Of a DNA stretch of 64,000 nt, positions 32,012 through 44,012 are shown piece by piece. Every line of letters starts with the position of its first letter. The stretch's first letter is position 1. Origin of the DNA: Gliomastix tumulicola (taxonomy: Eukaryota; Ascomycota; Sordariomycetes; Hypocreales; Bionectriaceae); assembly GCA_001599755.1 (NCBI GenBank), contig BCHX01000001.1:3410001-3474000 (forward strand), given 5' to 3'. A model generated the notes under the pieces. It was not told the origin of the DNA. It worked only from the letters and a program-made list of their open reading frames with translations, and searched no databases. Position numbers and translations under genes: made by a program.

Positions 32012-33083
32012 ATGGGGGGCAGCAAGAACAAGGCCGGCTATTTCGACAAGCTCAAGGGCTTGCTCGAGGACTACAAGTCCATCTTCATCGTCGAGGTCGA
32101 CAATGTCTCGTCTCAGCAGATGCACGAGATTCGCCATGCCCTCCGTGGCGAGGCTGTCGTCCTGATGGGCAAGAACACCATGGTATGTCGCTGCGCTGCT
32201 TGCCGTCTTCGGCTCTCAGAATCTCGATCCAATTGATGCTAATATCGTTTTTCGCCGTGCAGGTTCGTCGTGCTCTCAAGACCTTCCAGGGCGACCACCC
32301 CGAGTACGAGCGTCTGCTCCCCCACGTCAGGGGCAACGTCGGTTTCGTCTTCACCAACTCCGACCTGAAGGAGATCCGTGACAAGATCCTCGCCAACAAG
32401 GTCGCCGCCCCCGCCCGTGCCGGTGCCCTCGCTCCCGCCGACGTCTGGGTCCCCGCTGGGAACACCGGCATGGAGCCCGGCAAGACCTCCTTCTTCCAGG
32501 CCCTCGGTGTCCCGACCAAGATTGCCCGTGGTACCATTGAAATCACCACCGATCTCAAGCTCGTCGAGGCCGGCAGCAAGGTCGGTGCCTCCGAGGCCAC
32601 CCTGCTCAACCTGCTCAACATCTCGCCCTTCACCTACGGTCTCGGCATCGCCCAGGTCTACGACGAGGGCCAGGCCTTCCCCCCCAACGTCCTGGACATT
32701 GGCGAGGAGCAGCTGCTCGCCACCCTCGCCCAGGCCATCACCACCATCGCCGTCATCTCGCTGGCCGCCAACTTCCCCACCCTCCCCTCCGTCATCCACT
32801 CCGTCGTCAACTCGTACAAGAAGGTCCTCGCCGTCGCCGTCGAGACCGAGTTCAGCTGGCCCGAGATCGAGGAGCTCAAGGACCGCATCGCCAACCCCGA
32901 TGCCTACGCCGCCGCTGCTCCTGCTGCTGGCGCCGCCCCGGCTGCTGCCGCCGAGGCTGCCGCCCCCGCTGCCGAGGAGGAGAAGGAGGACTCTGAGGAC
33001 GATGACATGGGCTTCGGTCTCTTGTACGTGCACCCGTGCTCTCTTATGCTTGCGAACGTGGCTGACTCTTTACTAGCGATTAA
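32012..33083 (+). CDS. RPP0: 60S acidic ribosomal protein P0
   Basis: Three exons, 32012-32182, 32263-33023 and 33077-33083 (312 aa). The L10-type RNA-binding N-terminal domain (residues 1-110) is followed by the inserted domain II. Next come the helical P1/P2-binding region, an Ala-rich hinge (AAAAPAAGAAPAAAAEAAAPA) and the acidic stalk tail ending DDDMGFGLFD. The last exon contributes only 7 coding nt, which make the final Phe codon end, Asp and stop. Without it the tail would read LLYVHPC and lose the conserved GFGLFD that recruits translational GTPases. P0 anchors the P1/P2 dimers on the GTPase centre of the large subunit. Codon use is strongly biased to C-ending codons, as expected for a highly expressed gene; this also explains the long antisense open frame. 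Confidence 0.97.
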
Positions 33084-33530
33084 ATACTCCAACGAAAACA
33101 ACAAAACGCCTAGCCGGCACACGAGTGTTGCTGAAACGGATTTCTCACGAACGGGTTATGATAGTCATGAGGTACATAGAAAAGGTACCTACGGGCTGAC
33201 GGTGGCTCCATGGGAATATGATTCACGATTCTCTCAAAAACCACCACGACGGCTGAACCAACCTTGAACGTGACACCGCAACCTTTCGACTATAGGATTT
33301 GGAATGCCGCGTTACCGAATAAATTGTAAGTTGTTTTCATTCGCAATCTTTCCTCCGCCTCACCCTGGATGATTAAGAAAAAGTAATCATGAGCTTTTTA
33401 ACCCTGAACTCTCTTGATGACACATACATCACCACCCTATGACCCAACCCTATTATTCAACACTATTGTTACATGAATCCCTTCTCGGCGAGTAACCGGA
33501 AGCTAACATTGTGAAAAGACCATCTAGATG
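33084..33530. other. Convergent 3' region between P0 and Msh1
   Basis: About 450 nt, AT-rich, with no gene. It contains the P0 3' UTR and the Msh1 3' UTR. Confidence 0.55.
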
Positions 33531-36500
33531 TTACAAAGCTCCCGCCTGCTGGTGTGAAATATCCGAATCGTCGTGTTGTACATGCTTGTGGCTGGCGTCG
33601 GGCGTGAGCCTCTGCTCGAGGACTGCCCGTGCCATTTCGATGGCGGGGGCCGGTATGCCTGCCAATTTGGCTACTTTAAGGGCGTGGCTCTGCCGGTTGA
33701 TGCCCCGGCGTAGCTTGTGAACGTAGACGAAGCCACCCTGGCTGTCCTCCTTGATATCAGTGCAGTAAGATTGGACTGGGCCCCCGTCGGCGGCACAAAG
33801 TCCGTTCGCAGTAGCCATGTCAGCCACAGCGTGAAAGTGTGTAGCGAAGAGTGTTCGGCACTGGTTGACCGTTACGAGGTGATGCAGACAGGCGTACGAG
33901 ACGGCTGTCCCATCCTCCGGTGTTGTCCCTCTGCCGATCTCGTCCATGATCACAAAGGAGCGTGGCGTCGCCTGTCGTAAGATCTGCGCTGTCTCGAGCA
34001 TCTCCACCATGAACGTGCTCTGGTCCCTGTAGAGGTTGTCTGCGGAACCGACTCTGCTGAAAATGGCGTCAACGATGCCAACCTCGGCGTATTTGGCAGG
34101 CACGTAGCAGCCGGTTTGCGCCAAGATGGTGATGAGGGCGTTCTGGCGGAGGAACGTGCTCTTTCCCCCCATGTTGGGACCCGTGATGAGCCACAGTCGA
34201 CCGTGAGATGGATGGCCAACGAGACAGTCGTTCTTGACGAAGCTACGGCCTTGCTCGTACAGACCACCCTCGACGGTAGGATGCCTCCCGCCCATGATTG
34301 TGTGCTGTGTCGAGTTGTTGAGCGTGGGTCGTACGAGCTGTTGCTCGGTGGCCAGCTTCGCGAAGCTCGTGGCAATGTCCAGCTCGTCCAAGACGGCGGC
34401 GTTGCGGCGTAGCTTGACGAGGTTCACGACGACGTGCTCCCGCAGCGACTGGAACACCCTCTGCTCCTCGCTGCGGATCTGGAAGCGCAGCTGGTCAAGC
34501 CGCTGGCCGAGCGACACCCACTCGGGGAGGTGCAGGGACTTGGTAGACCGGCTGGCCGATATGGCCCTGTACTCGGTGAGGCCCTTCGTGTCCTTGCCCT
34601 TGACGTGGGCAATGTGGCCTAGACCGGGGGTCCAACGAAGCGTCAGGCTGGGGGCATCCAGCTCCGTGCGGAGGGACTCGGTGAGGTCCTCCTTCTCCTG
34701 GAGAAGTGCGGATAGGCGTTCGTGGAGCTTCTTCAAGCTCGGGCTGGCGCCGGGCTTCATGACCCATGAGTCGTTGTCCTCGGCGTAGTGTTCTCTGATA
34801 GACACCGGGCGCTTCTTCCTCCCCTTCGGAAGGATGGATGCGTCCTGCTGTGAACCTTCGGATGACACAATATCCTCTGCTAATGCCATGATCTGACTGG
34901 CTTCGGAGTCTTGAACATCATGTTGGTGGATGATGCCCTCCTCATCAATGGAGTCTCTAATGCGAAGAGCAAGGCTTAGTGGCTCCTGGAGAGAGAGTCT
35001 AGAGGTGAGCTGTGGGATACAATCGTCGGATGTTACGTCCCGTTGGAGCAGGGTGTGAATGTCAGAGGTGGCGCGGATGGTGTTTGCCAGGCCTAACAGG
35101 TCATCTGGATCTCCCCGGCCGAGGGCAAATTTCTGCACCAGACGTTGCGAGTCGTAGCTCCGACGAAGAAGAATAATGATGGAGTCCCGGAGGTCAGGGG
35201 AGTCGATGAATCGCGCGACCAGATCTTGCCGGGCCGTGATGATATCGAGGGAAGTGGACGGGGAGCAGAGCCACTCGCTAAGCAGCCTGGCGCCGCTCTT
35301 GGTCACGGTCCGTCTGATGGCATGCAGGAGGCTGCCTCTGAAGAAGCCGTCTCGAATCGTCTCTTTGATTTCGAGAGCCCGTAGACTGTTCCTGTCGATA
35401 CTCATGATTTGCATGTTCTCATGTCGTAAAGGAGGCTGTAGCTTCATGCTCAGCCCTTGGAGGCGGTCCTTGACGTAATTGAGGACAAGATCGCCGGCGA
35501 GTATCTCATTTTGGGTAAAATTATCCTTCGTTTTCTCTGGTACCTCTGACTCGAGGAAGGGAGACCATGAGGCTAGGGTGCCTAGTCCACCTGATGCTGA
35601 GTAGGTGATGAGGTGCCTGTCTTCGGCAAGAATGGAGAATATGTTGTGGTCTTTCTGAAGCTCCAAATCCCGAGGAAGGACAACCTCCCGAGGCCCTATT
35701 CGAGACAATATGGACGATAAAGAGGTAAGATCGGTCGACTGCGTGAAGAACTGGCCGGTTGATAGGTCGAGCCAAGCCAGACCTAGAGGCATTGTAGGCT
35801 CAACTGAAGCCGTAAGTTGGGGCTCTGAGGGCGACGGGGTCTTGGAGTCGGCATCTGAGGCTTCACCGCCAGTGTAGATAGCCATCACGTAGTTGTTGGC
35901 ATAGGGGTCAATGAAATTCTCGTCGATGAGCGTCCCTGGGGTGACGATACGAGACACCCGACGGTCGTGCATGAGACCCCCTGACTTGATTTTCTCCGAC
36001 GGGCCATTGGGAAACTCCTCGGCGATGGCCACAGATTGATTCAGATCCTGTACGAGAACCTTCAGAAAGCGATCAAGTTGAAAGAATGGAAAGCCAGCCT
36101 AAGGAAGCGTCAGATGTTACTGTCGGCTGCGGGCGGGTGTCCTATGTTCTCTAGTGGACAGTCATACCATGGGCACCGGGCCTGCGTTGGTCTTTTTGGA
36201 AGCTATCTTGAGGTTCAAAAGAGGCCCATATTCTTCCGCATGCTCAAAGTAGAGCTCATAGAAGCCGCCTACCCGCGTAAGCAAGACGCAGTTGTCAAAC
36301 TTTTGCATGTTGTGCCGTGCCTGAAGCACGACTGTTGGATAGGTGGGCTCAGGTTCAGGCTCAGGGTCTGACTCTTGGGCTCTCTTGCTGCTCTTCGAAG
36401 GCGTAGCCTGAACAAGACCTTGCGGAAGATCTGCTAAGTTCACGACGGTCCTCGTCTTCTTGCCCCTTATTTGAACTGCATGAATGCCAACCGCGCCAGT

Positions 36501-36617
36501 CTTAGCACGGAGGCCAGCCGTGCAGCTGGCAGGGGAAGGCTTCACGGCACAACATGACGACAAAGAGGCCTGCCGGGCAAGGGCTCGAAGACCATGTGAT
36601 CCATGATGGCGAATCAT
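33531..36617 (-). CDS. MSH1: Mitochondrial MutS homologue Msh1
   Basis: Two exons on the minus strand, 36168-36617 and 33531-36098 (1005 aa; yeast Msh1 is 959). The N-terminus MIRHHGSHGLRALARQASLS is rich in Arg/Ser/Ala without acidic residues, a mitochondrial presequence. Domain I has GGFYELYFE near 119, keeping the Phe-x-Glu mismatch-reading motif of MutS. The connector, lever and clamp domains follow. The ATPase domain has Walker A GPNMGGKST near 787, Walker B VIMDEIGRGTTPEDG near 868 and the FATHFH helix motif. It recognises mismatches and maintains mitochondrial DNA. The frame upstream of residue 1 starts only with a TTG, so the ATG at 36617 is preferred. The first intron is 69 nt. Confidence 0.95.
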
Positions 36618-37859
36618 CAGGGGGACCCAAGTGGCAGGCAAGCCACCTCGAAGCCTTGTCTGACGATGTTGACTGACTGTGACGAGGATGATGAAAGTCG
36701 TTGAGGTTGGCGATTTTTAGAAGCTGTTCATTAGGAGCTTGGTTGGATGGATATTGGCACTGTATAAAATATCCACTTTAGCGTCCGATTGACCCCTGAT
36801 CAGCGCAGACGTTTGTTTCTTCCTGAAGGCCCCCACACTGTGCAAATGTTTGGCGGTAGCTGGCAGGCACAAGCTGGATCGTTCCTGCTACCCAAACCCA
36901 TCTCTTGAACGTCAAGAACTGGATGCTGGTTCCTTCCCGCCCTGAAAGTCGTAGTAGAAGTACCTCAATTGATGCAGCATTTCGGTTTCAATCTATCACC
37001 AACTCACCTCTTAATAAAATCATCTGGTGCTGCAATTATCCATATCATCGTGTAGCACCAACCAACCTACGGCTCGCTCGACCTAGGGAATTCTACATCC
37101 CGCCCAGGACCTGTCAATCATTTTAGATACGTCTCTATCGCGACTGTGGCTTCCTACGACGATTAATGTACCTATACCTCAAGCACAAACAATCACCCGA
37201 CACAAGACCGGGTGCCCTGAGATCAAAATGAGGTAAGTCCCTGCTCTCCAGCTGTCGGCTGACGGGCCATCGCGATCCTCAAGCTGCCTGTCCAACTCTC
37301 CCATTTTATCCATAAGCAAATGCCCGCCTTCGGGCGCTTCCCCGCATGCACCGGAATGGATCCATGTAACGCAGCTGAGGGGGGAGAAAATACACCAATC
37401 ACCATAGCTCGCTACACCGCCAAAAGTAGCACTACAGTGGGTGGTGTTTTTCTTGCCGCCTCCTGCAAGTTACAGGTCAGCCCAGTCCCCTAGTTCCCTT
37501 AACTTTAGCGCCCCGCCACCGAGGCGACTGGAGGGGGTGGATGTCATTCCATCCGGCCACAGCTTATGGTTTCATTGCTTTTCTTCCATCCCATGAACAC
37601 GAGCTCCCCAGCCTGCACCACTCATTCTCCTCACCTGCCAATTGGCTTGCGCCCAATTGCGTCTTATTGACTCGTTCATCGCAGCTCTCCTCCGGTCGAC
37701 GGCATCGTCCCGCATCTTCTTCCCGTCGCTGCCGTCTGTCCCCGCCACGTCCAAGGCGACTCTCCTGACCGACGCAAGCTGCAGACAGCGAGACTACGCC
37801 GCCTTTCCAACCGCTCAGCTCCTCCCGCTCCAGGGCATTCTCTTCAAGGCGCTCAAACT
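36618..37859. other. Divergent promoter region between Msh1 and Ams1
   Basis: About 1.2 kb. A strong donor-like AG-GTAAGT lies at 37231-37238, so a 5' UTR intron for the mannosidase gene is possible; I cannot fix its acceptor. No other gene is seen. Confidence 0.45.
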
Positions 37860-40800
37860 ATGGGTGGAGGCAGCGTCTTGAGGAGCGAGTACTCCTACCC
37901 GCTCTTGGCGAAGCAGCCCGTCGGAGTGCCTAAGACGAGCATTCTCAAGAGCCGCATCGAACCGTTCTATAAGGCGGGACAGTACGAGAAGGTCAATTTG
38001 CTTGCGTATGTGTCCAAATATCCCTGACAGCCCCCGATTCGCTTACTCACCACCCTCCATCTTTAGGAGCCTGTACAATGCCAAGGTCTCTGGGACTCCT
38101 CATGTCCAGCTCTCCGTTTGGGATGCCCCGAACCTGGAACGGCCTACCTTCAAGGAAGCTGCCTCGCACAAGTTCAAAGAGACGCACGTCGGCACATCCT
38201 TCGGCCCTGCATGGTCGACTCACTGGTTCAAGGTCGTGCTCCAGGTACCCAGCGAGATCGCCGATGACGAGCTCCTAGAGTTTCACTGGGATGCTCACAA
38301 TGAAGGCTTGATTTGGAGCGAGGATGGCAAGCCCATCCAGGGCCTTACTGGAAACGACGAGCGCATCGAATGGGTTCTCCCAAAGGCGTTCCGCGATGGA
38401 GAGGAGCACGTCATCTACATCGAAATGGCCTGCAATGGCATGTTTGGCGCTGCACCTGATGGCGTGCCTAACATCCTGCCACCAGACCCAAACAAACGCT
38501 TCACCCTCAGCAAGGCGGAGATTGTGTCGGTCAACTACCAGGCCCGCATGCTTCACATCGACATGTGGGAGCTTGGTGACGCTGCCAGAGAACTGCCCGA
38601 AAACTCGGCTGAGCAGAACCAGGCCCTCACAGTTGCCATGAAGATCATCGACACGTACCAGGTCGGCAACCAAGAGTCGATTCTCAAGTGTCGCAAGCTG
38701 GCTCAGGAGATTGTTGGCCCCGATGTCGACTCTCACCGTGTATACCAGGCTGGCAAGGAGGCTGTCGTCTTCGGCATTGGCAACTGCCACATTGACAGCT
38801 GCTGGCTGTGGCCTTGGGCTGAGACGAAGCGCAAGGTTGTTCGCTCCTGGTCCAACCAGTGCGACCTGTTGGAGCGCTATCCCGAGGCGACCTTTGCCTG
38901 CTCCCAGGCACAGCAGTTCAAGTGGCTCAAGCAGTATTACCCTGTCGCCTTTGATCGTGTCAAGAAGAAGGTCGAGGAAGGGCAGTTCCTTCCTATCGGC
39001 GGCAGCTGGGTCGAACACGATACCAACATGCCAAGTGGTGAGTCCCTGGTCCGCCAGTTCTTCTACGGCCAGAGACTCTTCGAGAAGGAGTTCGGCAGCC
39101 GATGCCGCACCTTCTGGCTCCCCGATACCTTTGGATACTCAAGCCAGATTCCTCAGCTCTGCCGCCTCGCTGGCATGGATCGCTTCATGACTCAGAAGCT
39201 GAGCTGGAACAACATCAACAACTTCCCCCACACGACCTTCATGTGGGTTAGCCCGGATGGAAGTCAAGTCATTTGCCACATGCCCCCTTCCGAGACCTAC
39301 ACGTCAGACGCCAACTTCGGTGATGTTAAGCGCAGCATTTCGCAGCACAAGACCATGCGAGTCGACAATAGTTCGCTCCTCCTGTTCGGAAAGGGTGATG
39401 GCGGTGGCGGTCCTACCTGGCAGCACTTTGAGAAGCTCAGGCGCTGCGCCGGAATCAGCAACACCATTGGAGGTATCCCCAAAGTCAAGCTCGGGTATAC
39501 TGTCGATGACTTCTTCGACAGGCTGGCCCCCAAGGCTAGCGAGTTCCCGACTTGGTACGGAGAGCTCTACTTTGAGCTTCACAGAGGCACATACACTACC
39601 CAAGCCAACAACAAGTATTTCAACCGTAAAGCCGAGTGCCTTCTTCGGGATGTTGAGCAGCTCGCCACCATTGCGTCTCTCAAATACAAGGACTACAAGT
39701 ATCCGACTGAGGATATTGACACGATGTGGGAGAACGTCCTGCTCTGTCAGTTCCACGACTGCTTGCCAGGTAGCTGCATCGAAATGTGTTACGATGATTC
39801 GGACAAGGTAAGCCATATTCCCTTCACTCGTTTCGACTTACTATTCGTATACTGATATGTGTGTTGCTTAGCTCTACTCCGGGGTGTTTGAGAAGGGCCA
39901 CAAGATTCTCAAGAAGCTCTATGACCTCTTTGGCGTCGCTGAGAAGTACCAGTCGAACTGCATGCACCAATACGTGGCTGTCAACACTCTGCCATGGCAT
40001 CGAGAGGAGATTGTGGAGGTGTCTGAGACGGAGGTGGCGGTTGTTTCTGGACAGGGCCACATCCTGCCGCTGCAGTCCTTCCAGCTTCTTGACGAGAAGC
40101 CTGGAGTGACTCTCGAAGAGTCGGCTGGCATCTTCACCCTCACCAATGACCAGCTTCGGGTCGTGGTTGAGAACGGAGTCATCACCTCTCTGTATGACCG
40201 CCTCAACGACCGCGAGGTTATTGAGAAGGGTGGAGAGGGCAACAAATTCGTCATCTTTGACGATATCCCGCTCTACTGGCAGGCTTGGGACGTGGAAGTT
40301 TACCACCTTGGAACTCGGAGACAGCTGGAGTACGGCGAGACCAGGGTTCACGAGCAGAAAGATCACCGGGTTACCTTGGTCACAGACATCAGGATCAGCG
40401 ACAAGAGCTACCTTCAGTCGTTCATCAGCTTGTCAGCTGCTCTCAAGGGCCAAGACTCACAAGTGGAGTGCTCTGCCGAAGTCGAATGGCATGAGAACTC
40501 CAAGTTCCTCAAGGTCGAGTTCCCCGTTGAGATTGTCAACACCGAGGCCTCGTACGAGACGGCGTACAGCATCACCAAGCGTCCCACCCACTACAACACC
40601 AGCTGGGACATGGCCAAGTTCGAGGTCTGCTGCCACAAGTTTGCTGATCTCTCGGAGCACAACTATGGTGTTTCGATTCTCAACGACAGCAAGTACGGCT
40701 TTGCCACTGCAGGCAAGTTGATGCGCTTGTCCCTGCTGAGGTCGCCCAAGGCCCCGGATGCCCATGCTGATATGGGTCGCCACTCTATCCGTTGGGCTAT

Positions 40801-41224
40801 CTTCCCGCACAAGGGTGCTCTCTCATCATCGACGGTCAGGGCCGCGTATGCCTTCAACAGCCCTCTTAAGCTACTCACCGGCTTGCAGTCGGCCACCTCG
40901 AGCCTCTCCAAGCCGTTCATCAAGCTCACCAACGACGATGTTTCTGAGTCTCTGGTGCTGGACACCATCAAGCGAGGACATGACGACGAAGACATTGCCC
41001 TCCACGACAGCGTTCGGGTCAACTCTGGCAAGAGCGTCGTGCTCCGCATCTACGAGTCCCTGGGTGGCCACAGCCGAGGTACCATCTCAGCTGCTTTTGA
41101 TATCAAGCGGGCGTCCAAGGTGAACATTCTCGAGGACGAGCTGGAGGAGGCGGAGGTCAAGGACGGAAAGGTCTCCATCAAGCTGCGACCGTTTGAGGTG
41201 GCGACCTTCAAGCTTCAGCTGTAG
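37860..41224 (+). CDS. AMS1: Vacuolar alpha-mannosidase, GH38
   Basis: Three exons, 37860-38005, 38067-39807 and 39872-41224 (1079 aa; yeast Ams1 is 1083). The GH38 catalytic domain shows GNCHIDSCWLWPWAET near 285-300 (zinc-binding His and Asp), FWLPDTFGYSSQIPQL near 398-412 (Asp nucleophile) and FHDCLPGS near 611 (zinc and active-site His-Asp). The mid and C-terminal beta-sandwich domains follow to the end. There is no signal peptide, which fits Ams1: it is made in the cytosol and carried to the vacuole by the Cvt/selective autophagy route. It trims alpha-mannosyl residues from free oligosaccharides and glycoprotein remnants. Introns are 61 and 64 nt and keep frame. Confidence 0.97.
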
Positions 41225-41603
41225 AATGGTGTCGAAGATGATTGCGTTTGCCCTTCGCCAGACACCACGGTTTTCCTAAGTCGTTGAGAACTCGCCAACC
41301 TATTTATTAGTTAGTTCCACGGTGAAGAGTATTCCAGTATCTTCAGAATGCAGTCTGTATACCTCATCCGTATCCAATAAACGATAAGTCTCTTTGCCAG
41401 ACGCCTGTGAGCCTGTCTCGATAGTTGAAGCAACTTATGGCTAAACAATGCCACGCCTCGCGGGGGAATATATGTAAAACATAAACTATCATACACAACC
41501 TCTTTGCTCTGGTTATCCTACGCCTGCTGCAAGCCGCACAATTGAAGCGTTCAATAACATCGTGCCTCATCTGATTCAAACCACCTCCCCTCCCCTCCCC
41601 CCT
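41225..41603. other. Convergent 3' region, no gene
   Basis: About 380 nt between Ams1 (+) and the kinase gene (-), AT-rich, with no coding potential. Confidence 0.55.
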
Positions 41604-43002
41604 TTATTCCGCATCCTCAGGCAACTCGTCTATGACGGCCTCGACAATCCTGATGAGCTCGTCGACATCGGGCCTATCGGCTGGCTCGACGGCCAGACAC
41701 TTCCTGACGACCTCGCGTATCGGCTCGCTAATCTGCACCGTCTGGGCCCCCGAGGCAGCGCCCGCAGCGCCGGCCGCCTGGCCCTGCGGCTGCTTCATGC
41801 TATTCGTGCGCTTGACGCCCGCCGGCCCTTCGTCGGGAAAGCGCCAGTCGCCGCCGAGGACGCAGAGGCTGAGGGTGCCGCCCGTCTCGTCGGAGCGCAT
41901 CTCGAAGGGGGACTTGCCGACGAGGCAGGCGTAGAGGGTGCAGCCGAGGGACCAGATGTCCGTCTTGGTGTCGACGACGGTGTCGGTGCGGACGTCGAAG
42001 AGCTCCGGGGCGCGGTAGGGCATGGTCGAGTGCTCGGCGGCCGTGTCCTGGATCTGCAGCGCGACCGAGTTGGAGGTGACGGGGATCGGGGAGGGGGCGA
42101 CGGAGCCGAGGTCCATGAGGATGGGCTGGGATCCGGAGTCGTCGATCATGATGTTTCCTGTTGAGAGAGAGATGTGTGTGTCAGTGGGGATGATTGAACC
42201 CGTAGTACTAGGTTGAAAAGGGAGGCATGGGATGGCGTACCTGGTTTGATGTCGCGGTGCGCATACGACTGCGTCTTGCCCCCCGCGGCAATCTGATTCT
42301 CCCCCTCCATCAGCGGCCTCTCCTGCTCCCCTTCCTCCTCCTCCTCGGTCCTCTTCCCCCTCGTCGCGCCCCTCCGCCCCTCGTCCTCATCCTCCCGATG
42401 ATCCTCCTCCCGCCCCATCTCCATCCGCTCCACGGGCGCCCTGTACCTGTGCATCGCCCGCAGCGCCTTGCACACGCCCAGGAACAGCACCATCAGCCGC
42501 CGCTCGGGAAAGGCCGTGTGGTTGACGAGGTTGGCGTTGATCATGTCCTGCAGGTTGCCCCGGCGGTAGTAAGGGAGAAGGATGTATACCGTCTTGGTCG
42601 ACTCGTCGGCGCCGCGCTCCGTGGCGACGCTGTGGTCGACGGCCGAGATGATGGTCGGCACGTGCTCGAAGAGGCGGTAGGCGTCGACCTCGCGCATCGC
42701 CTGCTGCACCGACTCGGCGCCGAACGGGCAGCGGATCTTCTTGAGCGCGAAGAGCTGGTGCGTCGTCGTGTCCTCGACGAGGTAGACGTAGGAGAAGCCG
42801 CCCTAGAACACACACAGGCCCCGGTCAGTCGTGATCGCTTGAGAGATAGAAGAAGAAGGGGGAGGGGGGGAGCATTAGTTACCTCGCCGAGGAGCCGCAG
42901 GATCTTGAAGCTCCGATTGTTAATCTTGAGCGTCGGGGAGCCTGGGAAACAGTTCAGGCAGTTCCCGATGGAATAGAACAGATCCAGTACCACTTGCGCC
43001 AT
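41604..43002 (-). CDS. ENV7: STK16/Env7-type serine/threonine kinase (NAK family)
   Basis: Three exons on the minus strand, 42883-43002, 42241-42802 and 41604-42157 (411 aa). An N-terminal cysteine pair in GNCLNCFPGS is the likely palmitoylation site that puts yeast Env7 on the vacuole membrane. The kinase domain runs nearly to the end. The glycine loop is split by intron 1 (LLGE then GGFSYVYLV), the catalytic Lys is K61 (FALKKI), the catalytic loop is HRDIKPGN (Asp224), and DLG replaces DFG (Asp243), as usual for this family. APE appears as APELF. Unusual is an insert of about 60 residues, very acidic then Gln/Gly-rich, just before the catalytic loop. Yeast Env7 restrains vacuole fusion; the same role here is inferred. 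Confidence 0.9.
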
Positions 43003-44012
43003 TGTAGCGATAGTCTTGGGGTTGCGAACGTGATGGCGTGGGAGGAAAAGGGTACCACCGAGGTATCGATGGCGATGGGAGCAAACAGACAGATGCGAGG
43101 ACGCGCGCCCGTCCAAACTAGTAGCTGTTTTCCCAGCTAGATAAGTAGTCTTCGACTGCCCAATTGAGATCTAGAAATAAAGAGCGCTGTACAACAGTCG
43201 AATTCAGCGATGGCGACGGGTAGAAAATGAGCTCAGTAGACATCAGCGATTGATGGAGACGGATCTGGGGGACGAATGATGCCGTGCCATGTCGTCGAAA
43301 TATCCAACCTCAATCAGCAGACGGAGTTTCCCATACTTGAGACGTGATACCACTTCGGTACTAGCACGGCCCGCTTAGGATGCTAAAAATGGTGCGTACT
43401 TCAGGGGTACTGCTCAGCTTACGTTAAAGCCACGTCCCGCCCCAAAGCACAAGCCGCCACCAAGCACCGCCATAGAGACGGTCCGTGTCCCTGTTCACAA
43501 GATTCAATCACATCATACTGATCAAACGGTCTTTCTTGATATATAGATATAATGCTTAGGTAGTAATGACAACCCTGCGTGTCCCGAATTCCCTGATTCC
43601 TATCCCCGCCCATTGCCTCTATAGTGTTTCTAACCTGTGCTGCCCTGCCTAAGAGTGACCAATTCGAGTACCCTTTACCAAGAGCGAAGAACGCCCAGGT
43701 CTCGTACATATAATATAGAAAGTAGACTCCGTGTCGGAGCTCGCTTCAAAACCACCAGAAAACCCCTTGGTGTCATCCCGTTGCGAACCCATCCCTTATG
43801 AGTTCGCAGAGTCGGGTAGAACCATCCCAAATTTTGCAGATAATACAGTCGAAAGAGATCGAAACCCAAATGAATCAGCGCAAAGACATATAAAGCAGAA
43901 AAAGAAAATCTCGAGCCCTATGCGGCCTGTCTGTGCTAATGAAAGCAATCAGAGAGTGGCGGCGGGCGTCAAAGCCGATGACCAGAGCAGCGTTGTTGAA
44001 TAACCGCACTGC
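43003..44012. other. Upstream region of the kinase gene and 3' flank of Snt2
   Basis: About 1 kb. Short open frames have no recognisable content. Confidence 0.5.

Noticed and set aside
32239..33033. Long open frame on the minus strand opposite ribosomal P0 (264 codons)
   Set aside because: It is the mirror of a gene with strong C-ending codon bias; its Gly/Glu/Leu-rich reading has no domain and no promoter logic.
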